Made by a program: the position numbers and the translations under genes. Positions 24,927 to 33,207 of a DNA stretch of 58,438 bases are shown here, in pieces. This stretch comes from Methyloprofundus sp. (lineage in GTDB: Bacteria > Pseudomonadota > Gammaproteobacteria > Methylococcales > Methylomonadaceae): the NCBI GenBank assembly GCA_014859465.1, contig JACUUF010000008.1:1-58438 (forward strand). Reading direction: 5' to 3'. The notes under the pieces were generated by a model. That model was not told where the DNA came from. It ran no database searches and saw only the letters and a list, made by a program, of their open reading frames with translations. The number at the start of each line of letters is the position of its first letter. The stretch's first letter is position 1.

Positions 24927-27070
24927 AAGTTCCCTTTAGCATTTCTATGTTTATTGTGCTGAGTTTTATTGTGCTGTCTTTGCAGTTAATGAGTTCGGCG
25001 ATACAGGATACATCGCAGCTTGGTGATATGTATACTTGGTTGCTTTTGAGTAATGCGCTGGGCACTGTGTTATTGCTTTTGTTGGTGGGTTTTAATGTTG
25101 TTTCGTTAGTCAGGCGGCTTAAGCGGCGTGAAGCTGGATCGCGCTTAACTACCCGTATCGTATTGTTATTTATAGTTTTATCCTTAGTGCCTGCGGGGGT
25201 GGTGTTTTATTTCTCTTTGCAATTTTTGCATCAAAGTATTGATAGCTGGTTTAGTGTTGAGCTGGATGGGGCGATGGAGGACTCCTTAGAATTAAGTCGG
25301 GCTTCCTTGGATCAGCGCTTGCGTTGGGATTTAAAGCAATCACAAGGTTTGGCTAGCACTTTAGCGAGTAAGTCGGATGCGGAAATCAGTCTGGAATTAG
25401 ATCATTTTCGTGAAATAGCCGGCGTCAATGAGGTTAGCCTGCTGTCTAAAAAAGGCAAAATCATCAGTTTTAGTGGCACAAATCCGAGTGATATTTTACC
25501 TAGTCTGCCCGTGCCGTCTTTGTTCTTGCAGGTGCAGCAAGATAATGATTATGTCGCTCTTGCTTCGGTCAATGGTGAGTTGGTAGTGCAGACGGTGGTT
25601 GCGATTAAGCCGAAAAATACGCATTATTTACAGGTCATTTACCCTGTGCCCGAGCGTATTAATGATTTAACTGATTCGGTTGAATTTGCTTATGTTAGGT
25701 TTCAAGAGATGATGTATTTGCGCCATTCATTGAAGACGAGCTTTTCTCTCGTTTTGTCTTTAGTGCTGCTAATGAGTCTGCTCGCAGCAATTTCAGCTGC
25801 TTTTGTCAGTGTGCGTGGCATTATTGCTCCTATTCGTGATTTAGTGCGTGGTACGCAGGCGGTAGCTGCGGGATTTTACGGGCAATTATTGCCGGTAAAG
25901 CGCTTAGATGATTTGGGGTTCTTGGTGGAATCATTTAATGAGATGGTGACTCAAATCTCTCGTGCGCAGGATGAGACACGCAAGAGCGCCCAAGAAATAG
26001 AGCGGCAGAGGGCTTATCTCGAGACTTTACTCACCAGTTTAACGTCGGGTGTATTGAGTTTTGATGCCAGCTTAAATATACGCACAGCAAATCAAGCGGC
26101 CAGCATTATTTTGCATGTTCAGGTGATGCGTTATTATGGCCAAGATTTAATGCAGTTAGCGCAAGGTCGTCCGGATTTAATAGGTTTAGCGCAGGTGGTA
26201 CAGCCATTATTGGAAAAATCATTTGATATTTGGCAGCGTAATGTCGTGGTTGATGGTCCAGAAGGGCGCAAGGAATTGCTGTGCCAAGGCTCGCCGTTAT
26301 TTTCTACCGAGGGTGGTTATATTGGTGCGGTAGTTATTTTTGATGATATAACCGATTTGATTCAAGCGCAAAAAAATGCGGCGTGGTCTGAAGTCGCGCG
26401 GCGCTTGGCGCATGAAATTAAAAATCCTTTGACGCCGATACAATTATCCGCAGAAAGGTTGCAGCATAAACTGGCATCTAAGTTAGACGGCGAGGATGCG
26501 CAAATGTTGCAGCGCTCTACTCGAACCATTGTGCAGCAAGTAGAAGCTATGAAGCATATGGTTAATGCCTTTGCTGAATATGCGCGGCCAGTGCACAATA
26601 AAGCAGAGAAGTTGGATTTGTTGGTTTTGGTGCAAGAGATAATGGTGTTATACGGTTCTGATCCTAATGTGCGTTTTGATTTGCAAGTGGCGGGGGAGAT
26701 TCCTTTGGTTAAGGCGGATGCGGTTAATATTCGACAGGTGCTACATAATTTATTTAAAAATGCACTGGAAGCTATGGGGGGTAAAGGGATGATTACCATA
26801 AAATTGGCAAGTGTACGCCAATACAACGCCGAGTTTGTGCGCTTAGCCATCTATGATACGGGTTGCGGTGTTGATATTAAGCAGGCAAAGCAGATTTTTG
26901 AGCCTTATGTGACGAGTAAGCAAAAAGGTACAGGCTTGGGTTTGGCGATTGTGAAAAAAGTGATTGAAGAGTTGGGTGGCAGTATTCGCTTAGATAGTAA
27001 ATATACGCAGGGTGCTGGATTTATTATGCAATTTCCAGCAGTATTTGATAGGCAAGGAAAAACTAATTGA
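24914..27070 (+). CDS. ntrY: Sensor histidine kinase NtrY
   Basis: 718 residues. N-terminal membrane segments (about 8 to 30, 41 to 65, 84 to 106) and another near 280 to 305 enclose a periplasmic domain; then HAMP (IIAPIRDLVRGTQAVAAG), PAS, the H-box ARRLAHEIKNPLTPIQLSAE, N-box NLFKNALEAM, G1 YDTGCGVD and G2 GTGLGLAIVKKVIEELGG. It phosphorylates NtrX. Tandem GTG codons (24914, 24917) overlap the end of the DUF4390 gene. In other proteobacteria NtrY senses nitrogen status or redox state; which applies here cannot be read from the sequence. Confidence 0.94.
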   Translation: MVRIKVPFSISMFIVLSFIVLSLQLMSSAIQDTSQLGDMYTWLLLSNALGTVLLLLLVGFNVVSLVRRLKRREAGSRLTTRIVLLFIVLSLVPAGVVFYFSLQFLHQSIDSWFSVELDGAMEDSLELSRASLDQRLRWDLKQSQGLASTLASKSDAEISLELDHFREIAGVNEVSLLSKKGKIISFSGTNPSDILPSLPVPSLFLQVQQDNDYVALASVNGELVVQTVVAIKPKNTHYLQVIYPVPERINDLTDSVEFAYVRFQEMMYLRHSLKTSFSLVLSLVLLMSLLAAISAAFVSVRGIIAPIRDLVRGTQAVAAGFYGQLLPVKRLDDLGFLVESFNEMVTQISRAQDETRKSAQEIERQRAYLETLLTSLTSGVLSFDASLNIRTANQAASIILHVQVMRYYGQDLMQLAQGRPDLIGLAQVVQPLLEKSFDIWQRNVVVDGPEGRKELLCQGSPLFSTEGGYIGAVVIFDDITDLIQAQKNAAWSEVARRLAHEIKNPLTPIQLSAERLQHKLASKLDGEDAQMLQRSTRTIVQQVEAMKHMVNAFAEYARPVHNKAEKLDLLVLVQEIMVLYGSDPNVRFDLQVAGEIPLVKADAVNIRQVLHNLFKNALEAMGGKGMITIKLASVRQYNAEFVRLAIYDTGCGVDIKQAKQIFEPYVTSKQKGTGLGLAIVKKVIEELGGSIRLDSKYTQGAGFIMQFPAVFDRQGKTN

Positions 27071-27071
27071 C

Positions 27072-28439
27072 ATGAGTGGATATAAAGCAAATATTTTAGT
27101 AGTTGATGATGAGCCAGATATTCGGCAATTAGTGCAGGAAATTTTGCAGGATGAGGGTTATGTTGTTTATATGGCTGGGAATGCTGAGGAAGCACGGCAA
27201 ATGCAACAGCGGCACCAGCCTGATTTAATATTGTTGGATATTTGGATGCCTGATACAGACGGTATTACACTGCTAAACGAGTGGACTGAGGAGGCTGGAT
27301 TTGTCACGCCCGTTATTATGATGTCGGGGCATGGCACGATTGAAACCGCTGTTGAAGCAACAAAGTTGGGTGCGTATGAGTTTTTGGAAAAGCCCTTGTC
27401 CTTAGCTCGACTATTATTGGTTGTTGATCGTGCTATTGATGCGCATATGTTACAGCGCGAAAATAAAGGCTTGAAACAGCAATTATTCGATATAAATGAG
27501 CCTGTTGGGCGCAGCGCTTTTGCGGAGCGAATTAAAGAGCAGTTGAAACGTTTGGCACAGCATGACACCAAAGTAATGTTTGTGGGTGAAAGTGGCTCAG
27601 GCAAGGAAATGTATGCGCGCTTCTTGCATGAGCACAGCGGACGTAAAGCAGGTCCTTTTATTGATGTCTCCGTGGGTAGTATTGCGCCCGAAAATGCAGC
27701 GGTAGAGTTTTTTGGTAAAGAGCTTAATGGTGTTGTCTATCCTGGTTTGTTAGAGCGTGCACATGGTGGTGTGTTGTTCTTAGCTGAAATAGCAGGTATG
27801 GATGCGCAAACACAATTAAAATTATTAAGTGCCTTAGAGTCACGCTCATTTTTGCGTGTCGGTGGAACGGAGCAGGTGCGTGTTGATGTGCGTGTGATTG
27901 TTGCAACACGGACTTTGCTGGAGGCTGAGGTGGCGGCTGGGCGTTTTCGGCAGGATTTGTATTATTTTCTTAATGAGGTAACGATGGAAGTGTTGCCATT
28001 GCGCGAGCATGGGGAAGATGTTCCGGCTCTATTGCATTTTTATATAGACTATTTTGTACGCCATGAAAAATTAGCCTATAGAAAGTTTTTGATGGCGGCA
28101 CAGAATTTTTTGCGTAACTATACTTGGCCCGGTAATGTGCGGGAATTAAAAAATTTAGTGCAGCGCTTGATGATCTTGGGAGCCGGTGAGGATATAGAAT
28201 TAACTGAGGTGAAGGCAGCTTTGGGGGCTGTTTTAGATGCGCCAAGTGTTGTGTCGCAAAACAAAGCGCCTGACTTTTTTCAGTTGTCATTAAAAGAGGC
28301 GAGGGAGCAGTTTGAAAAAGCCTATCTTGAATATCATTTTGAGAAAAATGAAGGAAACGTTGCTAAATTAGCAACTGCAGTGGGTGTCGAGCGTACGCAT
28401 TTGTACCGAAAACTACATGCGCTAAATATAAAAGAATAG
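27072..28439 (+). CDS. ntrX: NtrX-like response regulator with degenerate sigma-54 activation motifs
   Basis: About 455 residues: receiver domain (ILVVDDEPDIRQL, phospho-acceptor in LLDIWMPD), AAA+ domain and a Fis-type helix-turn-helix (NVAKLATAVGVERTHLYRKL). The AAA+ part is unusual. Walker A is intact (GESGSGKEM, about residue 171), but the GAFTGA loop is missing and shortened (FFGKELNGVVYPGLLERA), and Walker B reads GGVLFLAEIAGM, with alanine in place of the usual aspartate. DLYYRLN is DLYYFLN. It therefore probably does not drive sigma-54 open-complex formation and may act as a sigma-70 regulator. ATG at 27072 is 1 bp after the ntrY stop. Confidence 0.9.
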   Translation: MSGYKANILVVDDEPDIRQLVQEILQDEGYVVYMAGNAEEARQMQQRHQPDLILLDIWMPDTDGITLLNEWTEEAGFVTPVIMMSGHGTIETAVEATKLGAYEFLEKPLSLARLLLVVDRAIDAHMLQRENKGLKQQLFDINEPVGRSAFAERIKEQLKRLAQHDTKVMFVGESGSGKEMYARFLHEHSGRKAGPFIDVSVGSIAPENAAVEFFGKELNGVVYPGLLERAHGGVLFLAEIAGMDAQTQLKLLSALESRSFLRVGGTEQVRVDVRVIVATRTLLEAEVAAGRFRQDLYYFLNEVTMEVLPLREHGEDVPALLHFYIDYFVRHEKLAYRKFLMAAQNFLRNYTWPGNVRELKNLVQRLMILGAGEDIELTEVKAALGAVLDAPSVVSQNKAPDFFQLSLKEAREQFEKAYLEYHFEKNEGNVAKLATAVGVERTHLYRKLHALNIKE

Positions 28440-28577
28440 TTTTGATGGTTTACCGTGCCCTTAAATTTCAGGATAATGGCAAGATAAAGTAATTTTAAAT
28501 GCTGTGATGGGATGAGTTTAATTTAATTGGAATTAAGTGGATCTTAGCCAGCCTTATAGTGAGTTCGAGTACTGATT

Positions 28578-29933
28578 ATGTTTGATAATTTAACCGATCG
28601 TTTAGGTAAAACCTTAAAAAATCTTCGGGGCCAAGGTCGCTTGACTGAAGAAAACATTCAAGAGACCATGCGTGAAGTGCGCATGGCTTTGCTTGAGGCT
28701 GATGTTGCTTTGCCTGTTGTTAGCGCTTTTATCGAGAAGGTAAAAGAGCGTGCTTTAGGCCAAGAAGTGCAGTCTAGTCTCTCGCCCGGGCAGTCGCTTA
28801 TTAAAATCGTTCAAGCTGAACTTGTCAGTATTATGGGGGAGGCGAATGAGGCGCTTGATTTAAAAGCTAATCCACCCGCGATTATTCTTATGGCGGGTTT
28901 GCAGGGTGCGGGTAAAACAACGACTGTTGCTAAGTTAGGTCGTTGGTTAAAAGAAAATAAAAAGAAATCGGTTGGGGTGGTGAGTGCGGATATTTATCGT
29001 CCTGCCGCGATTAAGCAATTAGAGACGCTGGCTAATGATTTGTCGCTGACGTTTTTTGATACCGATGTAACTAAAACGGCAGCAGAAATTGCACTGACTG
29101 CGATTGAAGCAGCAAAGAAACAATTTTTAGATGTCGTTATTGTTGATACGGCAGGTCGTTTGCATATTGATGCAGAAATGATGACTGAGATTAAGGCTTT
29201 GCATGCGGCCATTAATCCAGTTGAGACCTTGTTTGTTGTCGATAGCATGACTGGGCAGGATGCGGCAACGACTGCAAAAGCCTTTAATGATGCATTGCCT
29301 TTAACGGGTGTGATTCTGACTAAGACTGATGGTGATGCGCGTGGCGGGGCGGCTTTATCTATTCGTCATGTTACCGGTAAGCCAATTAAATTTGTCGGGG
29401 TTGGTGAAAAAACCGATGCCTTAGAGCCTTTTTATCCTGATCGAATGGCTTCAAGAATCTTGGGTATGGGGGATATGCTCAGCCTGATCGAAGATATTGA
29501 GCAAAAGGTTGATAAGGATAAAGCTGAGAAGCTAGCTAAAAAGCTACAGAAAGGAAAAAGTTTTGACCTGTCTGATTTTGTTGAGCAGTTAGAGCAAATG
29601 GAGAGTATGGGGGGACTTGGTGCAATGATGGACAAGTTACCAGGTATTAATGATGTGCCCCAAGAAATGCGTGATAAAGTCAATGATAAAGAATTATCGC
29701 GACAAATTGCGGTAATTCGTTCTATGACTAATCAAGAAAAGCGTTATCCTGACTTAATTAAAGGCAACCGTAAAAAGCGTATTGCCGCTGGTTGTGGGCA
29801 GGAGTTGCAGGATGTGAATCGTGTTTTGAAACAATTTAAGATGATGCAAAAAATGATGAAGCGCTTTAAAAAGGGCAATATGGCCAATATGATGCGCGGA
29901 ATTAAAGGCAATATGAAAGGTATGCGCATGTGA
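28578..29933 (+). CDS. ffh: Signal recognition particle protein Ffh
   Basis: 451 residues. NG GTPase domain with GLQGAGKTTTVAKLGRWL, VSADIYRPAAIKQL, DTAGRLHID and TKTDGDARGGAALS; the methionine-rich M domain (from about 300) ends MMQKMMKRFKKGN...MKGMRM and contains the RNA-binding helices. It binds 4.5S RNA and signal peptides and delivers ribosomes to FtsY. Independent gene 138 bp after ntrX; the rpsP operon follows 130 bp later. Confidence 0.96.
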   Translation: MFDNLTDRLGKTLKNLRGQGRLTEENIQETMREVRMALLEADVALPVVSAFIEKVKERALGQEVQSSLSPGQSLIKIVQAELVSIMGEANEALDLKANPPAIILMAGLQGAGKTTTVAKLGRWLKENKKKSVGVVSADIYRPAAIKQLETLANDLSLTFFDTDVTKTAAEIALTAIEAAKKQFLDVVIVDTAGRLHIDAEMMTEIKALHAAINPVETLFVVDSMTGQDAATTAKAFNDALPLTGVILTKTDGDARGGAALSIRHVTGKPIKFVGVGEKTDALEPFYPDRMASRILGMGDMLSLIEDIEQKVDKDKAEKLAKKLQKGKSFDLSDFVEQLEQMESMGGLGAMMDKLPGINDVPQEMRDKVNDKELSRQIAVIRSMTNQEKRYPDLIKGNRKKRIAAGCGQELQDVNRVLKQFKMMQKMMKRFKKGNMANMMRGIKGNMKGMRM

Positions 29934-29992
29934 TTTTTAGGCGGTTGCCAATAAAACTTTTAGTAATAGAAATGTTTTTTTATGGTTTTGGC

Positions 29993-30020
29993 TTCACATA
30001 ATAATTAAAAAGCGTAAAAT
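29993..30020 (+). promoter_or_regulatory. Possible promoter of the rpsP-rimM-trmD-rplS operon
   Basis: TTCACA (29993-29998) and TAAAAT (30015-30020) are separated by 16 bp, 43 bp before the rpsP start codon, in the only gap between ffh and the ribosomal operon. Confidence 0.4.
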
Positions 30021-30063
30021 AAGTCGATTAAATTTGGTTAAATGTAATTTTTGAGGAATCTAG

Positions 30064-30321
30064 ATGGTAGTTATTCGTCTTGCCAGAGGTGGGCAAAAAA
30101 ATCGTCCTTTTTATCATGTTGTAGTGACTGATAGCAGAAATAGTCGTGATGGGCGTTATATTGAGCGTTTAGGGTTTTTTAATCCTTTAGCACGTGGCTC
30201 AGAAGAAAGATTAAAATTAGATCAGGAGCGCATTGCGCATTGGCAAGCTAATGGTGCACAGCCTTCTGATCGTGTTGCTAAGTTGATTAAAGATGCTAAA
30301 AAAGCAGCAGTAGCTGCTTAA
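30064..30321 (+). CDS. rpsP: 30S ribosomal protein S16
   Basis: 85 residues, the usual length. Starts [20 protein letters not shown] and contains [19 protein letters not shown], diagnostic for S16. Ribosome binding site TGAGGAATCTAG. First gene of the conserved rpsP-rimM-trmD-rplS operon. Confidence 0.97.
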   Translation: MVVIRLARGGQKNRPFYHVVVTDSRNSRDGRYIERLGFFNPLARGSEERLKLDQERIAHWQANGAQPSDRVAKLIKDAKKAAVAA

Positions 30322-30325
30322 AAGT

Positions 30326-30829
30326 TTGGCTGAAAAATTTATTAGTGTTGGCTTAGTCTCTGGTATCTTTGGTGTCCGAGGCTGGATAAAAGTATATTCA
30401 TATACAGATCCTCGCGAAAATATACTGACTTACTCACCTTGGACTTTAAAAAAGGGCAAGGATAGCAAGCAAGTTAAGGTAGTTGATGGTCGTCGGCACG
30501 GAAAAACAGTCGTAGCATGCTTGGATAATATTAATGACAGGGATCAAGCGGCTGATCTGAATGGTTGGGAAATATTAATTCGTCCGGAACAACTGCCTAA
30601 AGCAAAAAAAGGCGAATATTATTGGAGCGACTTAATAGGATTGCAGGTTAATACTGTTGATGGTGTCGAGCTTGGTGTTGTTAAGCAAATGCTGGAAACT
30701 GGGGCTAATGATGTTGTCGTTGTTATGGGAGAAAGGGAGCGTTTGATTCCTTTTTTACAAGAGCGCACGATAATAAGTATAGATTTGCTTGCTGGTGTGA
30801 TGATTGTTGATTGGGATGCTGATTTTTAA
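30326..30829 (+). CDS. rimM: Ribosome maturation factor RimM
   Basis: 167 residues. N-terminal [20 protein letters not shown] and the PRC-barrel part [30 protein letters not shown] identify RimM, which binds S19 during 30S assembly. It starts with TTG at 30326, four bases after rpsP, with a weak ribosome binding site, so translation is probably coupled to rpsP. The stop overlaps the trmD start (TAATG). Confidence 0.95.
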   Translation: MAEKFISVGLVSGIFGVRGWIKVYSYTDPRENILTYSPWTLKKGKDSKQVKVVDGRRHGKTVVACLDNINDRDQAADLNGWEILIRPEQLPKAKKGEYYWSDLIGLQVNTVDGVELGVVKQMLETGANDVVVVMGERERLIPFLQERTIISIDLLAGVMIVDWDADF

Positions 30830-31575
30830 TGCGTTTTGATGTAGTGACAATTTTTCCTGAAATGGTGCTTGATTGCGCTATTCACGGGGTTACCGGTCGC
30901 GCAATAAAGCAAGGTTTAGTTGATTTGGCTGTTTGGAATCCGCGAGACTATACTTTAGATAAACATAAAACCGTTGATGACCGGCCTTATGGCGGTGGTC
31001 CTGGTATGGTTATGAAATATAAGCCATTAAAGGATGCTGTTGATGATGCAAAGAAATTAGTTAGTAAAGAGCGAGTTAAAGTTGTTTATTTAAGTCCTCA
31101 AGGTAAGCCGATTACACAGCAACTGTTAAATGAAAATACTGCTTTAGAGCAGTTGATCTTAGTTGCTGGGCGCTATGAAGGGATTGATGAGCGCTTTATA
31201 CAAGATGAGTGTCATGAAGAGTGGTCGTTAGGCGATTTTGTTATTAGTGGCGGTGAATTGGCCGCGCTAGTGGTCATTGATGCAATCTCAAGACTTCTGC
31301 CTGGTGTGTTGGGTGATGACGAGTCTGCTAAACAAGATTCTCATATGGATGGTTTATTAGACTGTCCGCATTATACGCGTCCTGAGATGTTTGAGAATAA
31401 AGCTGTTCCGGAGATTTTGCTCGGCGGTAATCATAAGGACATCGCAAAATGGCGATTAAAGCAGTCGTTGGGGCGAACTTGGCAGAAAAGACCCGATTTG
31501 TTGTTTGATAAAGAATTAACGGCGGAACAGCAGTCGTTGTTAAACGAATTTAAAATTGAATTGAAGTATAAATAG
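30829..31575 (+). CDS. trmD: tRNA (guanine-37-N1)-methyltransferase
   Basis: 248 residues of the SPOUT family. Motifs: [39 protein letters not shown], the trefoil-knot region [14 protein letters not shown] and [16 protein letters not shown]. It methylates G37 of tRNAs with G36, preventing frameshifting. Start overlaps the rimM stop by one base. Confidence 0.97.
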   Translation: MRFDVVTIFPEMVLDCAIHGVTGRAIKQGLVDLAVWNPRDYTLDKHKTVDDRPYGGGPGMVMKYKPLKDAVDDAKKLVSKERVKVVYLSPQGKPITQQLLNENTALEQLILVAGRYEGIDERFIQDECHEEWSLGDFVISGGELAALVVIDAISRLLPGVLGDDESAKQDSHMDGLLDCPHYTRPEMFENKAVPEILLGGNHKDIAKWRLKQSLGRTWQKRPDLLFDKELTAEQQSLLNEFKIELKYK

Positions 31576-31583
31576 GTGCAGTA

Positions 31584-31931
31584 ATGAGTAATATTATTAG
31601 TCAATTGGAAGCAGAGCAGCTAAAAAAAGATATGCCAGTGTTTAATCCTGGTGATACGGTTGTTGTGCAGGTAAGAGTAAAAGAAGGCGAACGCGAAAGA
31701 TTGCAGGCATTTGAAGGTGTTGTTATTGCTAAGCGTAATCGTGGCTTAAATTCAGCTTTCACAGTCAGAAAGATTTCTCACGGCGTAGGTGTTGAGCGTG
31801 TTTTCCAAACACACAGCCCTTTAGTTGGAGATATTCAAGTTAAGCGCCGTGGTGCAGTACGTAGAGCGAAGTTGTATTATTTGCGTGACTTGTCAGGTCG
31901 TGCAGCACGTATTAAAGAGAAATTATCATAA
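31584..31931 (+). CDS. rplS: 50S ribosomal protein L19
   Basis: 115 residues. [40 protein letters not shown] and [20 protein letters not shown] are typical of L19, located at the 30S-50S interface. Last gene of the operon, 8 bp after trmD, followed by a terminator at 31955. Confidence 0.97.
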   Translation: MSNIISQLEAEQLKKDMPVFNPGDTVVVQVRVKEGERERLQAFEGVVIAKRNRGLNSAFTVRKISHGVGVERVFQTHSPLVGDIQVKRRGAVRRAKLYYLRDLSGRAARIKEKLS

Positions 31932-31954
31932 GGGCTTGCTCTTTACTCGTGAAT

Positions 31955-31982
31955 AAAAAAGGCGCTATTAGGCGCCTTTTTT
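31955..31982 (+). terminator. Rho-independent terminator of the rpsP operon
   Basis: Perfect 11-bp stem AAAAAAGGCGC / GCGCCTTTTTT around TATTAG, 23 bp after the rplS stop. The A-rich side means it could also work for the convergent gene at 32042. Confidence 0.88.
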
Positions 31983-32041
31983 ATGTCTGTTTGATAGAGA
32001 TTAATTAAGTCTTGGTGTTTATTATTTGTTAGTCGCCGGTA

Positions 32042-32968
32042 TTAAAGGCTCTTAGAAATGTCCACTCCAGTGGCATCTAGCAAAGCACGGCGTAATTTTT
32101 CAGCTTCAGCAGCGCGTTCAATTATGTTGGGAGAGAGACATATTTTGCCTTCAAATCGCTTGATGCCGCCGGTAGTGCGTTCGCTAACGACATCGACAAT
32201 AACTTTCCAGTTAATTTTCTTTTTATCTGCGGCAAAAGCAAATACTAAGGCAAGGTCGCCAAGGTTGTTAATTAGGCGTGGCACGCCGCCGGAATAATAA
32301 AAAAGGGCTGCGCAAGCGGAAGGCTGGAAAATCTTTTCTGTGCTGCCTGCTACTTTTAAGCGGAAATCAATATATTGTTCTGTTTCCTCATAGCTTAATG
32401 GATTCAAGTGATATTCTATTGAAATTCTTTGCGAAAATTGTACCAGCTCTGGCTGGTTAAGCTTATCCACTAATTCTGGCTGACCAACAAGGATTAGTTG
32501 TAACATGATTTGTTGGTCGGTGTTGATGTTGGACAGTAGACGTAACTCTTCAAGTGTCTGAATGTCCATGTTTTGTGCTTCATCGACGATGAGTACTACG
32601 CGGGTATCTGTTTTGCTTTTTTCAGTAATGAAATCTACAAAAGCACGATAACGCTCTGCCTTATTAGATGCGGTAGATTCAATATTAAATGCGGCTAATA
32701 CCCAGGTTAATAAATCACCAAATGCACTGTGTGTATTAGTAATCAGGCCAACTTCACACTGAGCTTGAATTTTTTCTAATAAGCTACGAACTAGCGTTGT
32801 TTTTCCAGAGCCGATTTCACCCGTTATAACAGTGAATCCCGCCTGACTCACTAGGCCATACTGTAATGTGGTCAGCGCTTTTTTGTGTTTCGCGCTTAAA
32901 TACAGGAAGCTAGGGTCGGGGATTAGCGAAAATGGCTTTTTTGTAAGACCGTAAAACTTAGTATACAT
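32042..32968 (-). CDS. ExeA/MshM-like AAA ATPase
   Basis: 308 residues. N-terminal YTKFYGLTKKPFSLIPDPSF is the typical opening of ExeA-type secretion ATPases and of the ATPases found beside exosortase loci. Walker A ITGEIGSGKTTLV (near 49), Walker B RVVLIVDEAQNMD, sensor LLSNINTDQQIMLQLILVG, and YYSGGVPRLINNLGD. Such proteins help place secretins or drive polysaccharide or pilus assembly, but the partner (ExeB, peptidoglycan-binding domain) is absent here, so its job in this organism is open. Single gene, convergent with the rpsP operon and divergent from rapA. Confidence 0.82.
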   Translation of the reverse strand: MYTKFYGLTKKPFSLIPDPSFLYLSAKHKKALTTLQYGLVSQAGFTVITGEIGSGKTTLVRSLLEKIQAQCEVGLITNTHSAFGDLLTWVLAAFNIESTASNKAERYRAFVDFITEKSKTDTRVVLIVDEAQNMDIQTLEELRLLSNINTDQQIMLQLILVGQPELVDKLNQPELVQFSQRISIEYHLNPLSYEETEQYIDFRLKVAGSTEKIFQPSACAALFYYSGGVPRLINNLGDLALVFAFAADKKKINWKVIVDVVSERTTGGIKRFEGKICLSPNIIERAAEAEKLRRALLDATGVDISKSL

Positions 32969-33207
32969 ACATAAATTACTGGTTAGAGATTATGGGCTTG
33001 TAATTGAAAAATTATTATACCGTATATCTTGAGTGAGGGGATTGATTGTGCGCGTTAGTGGTGCCTAGCTCTAATTATATTGGGGGTAAAATTACTGGTG
33101 GTTGGTACTATCTTTATACTATATTTTTTAGTTTTAACATACAAGCTATAGCTTATAATAATATATATGTACTGAAATAAAACCTCTAAAACAATAAATA
33201 GGTTGAT

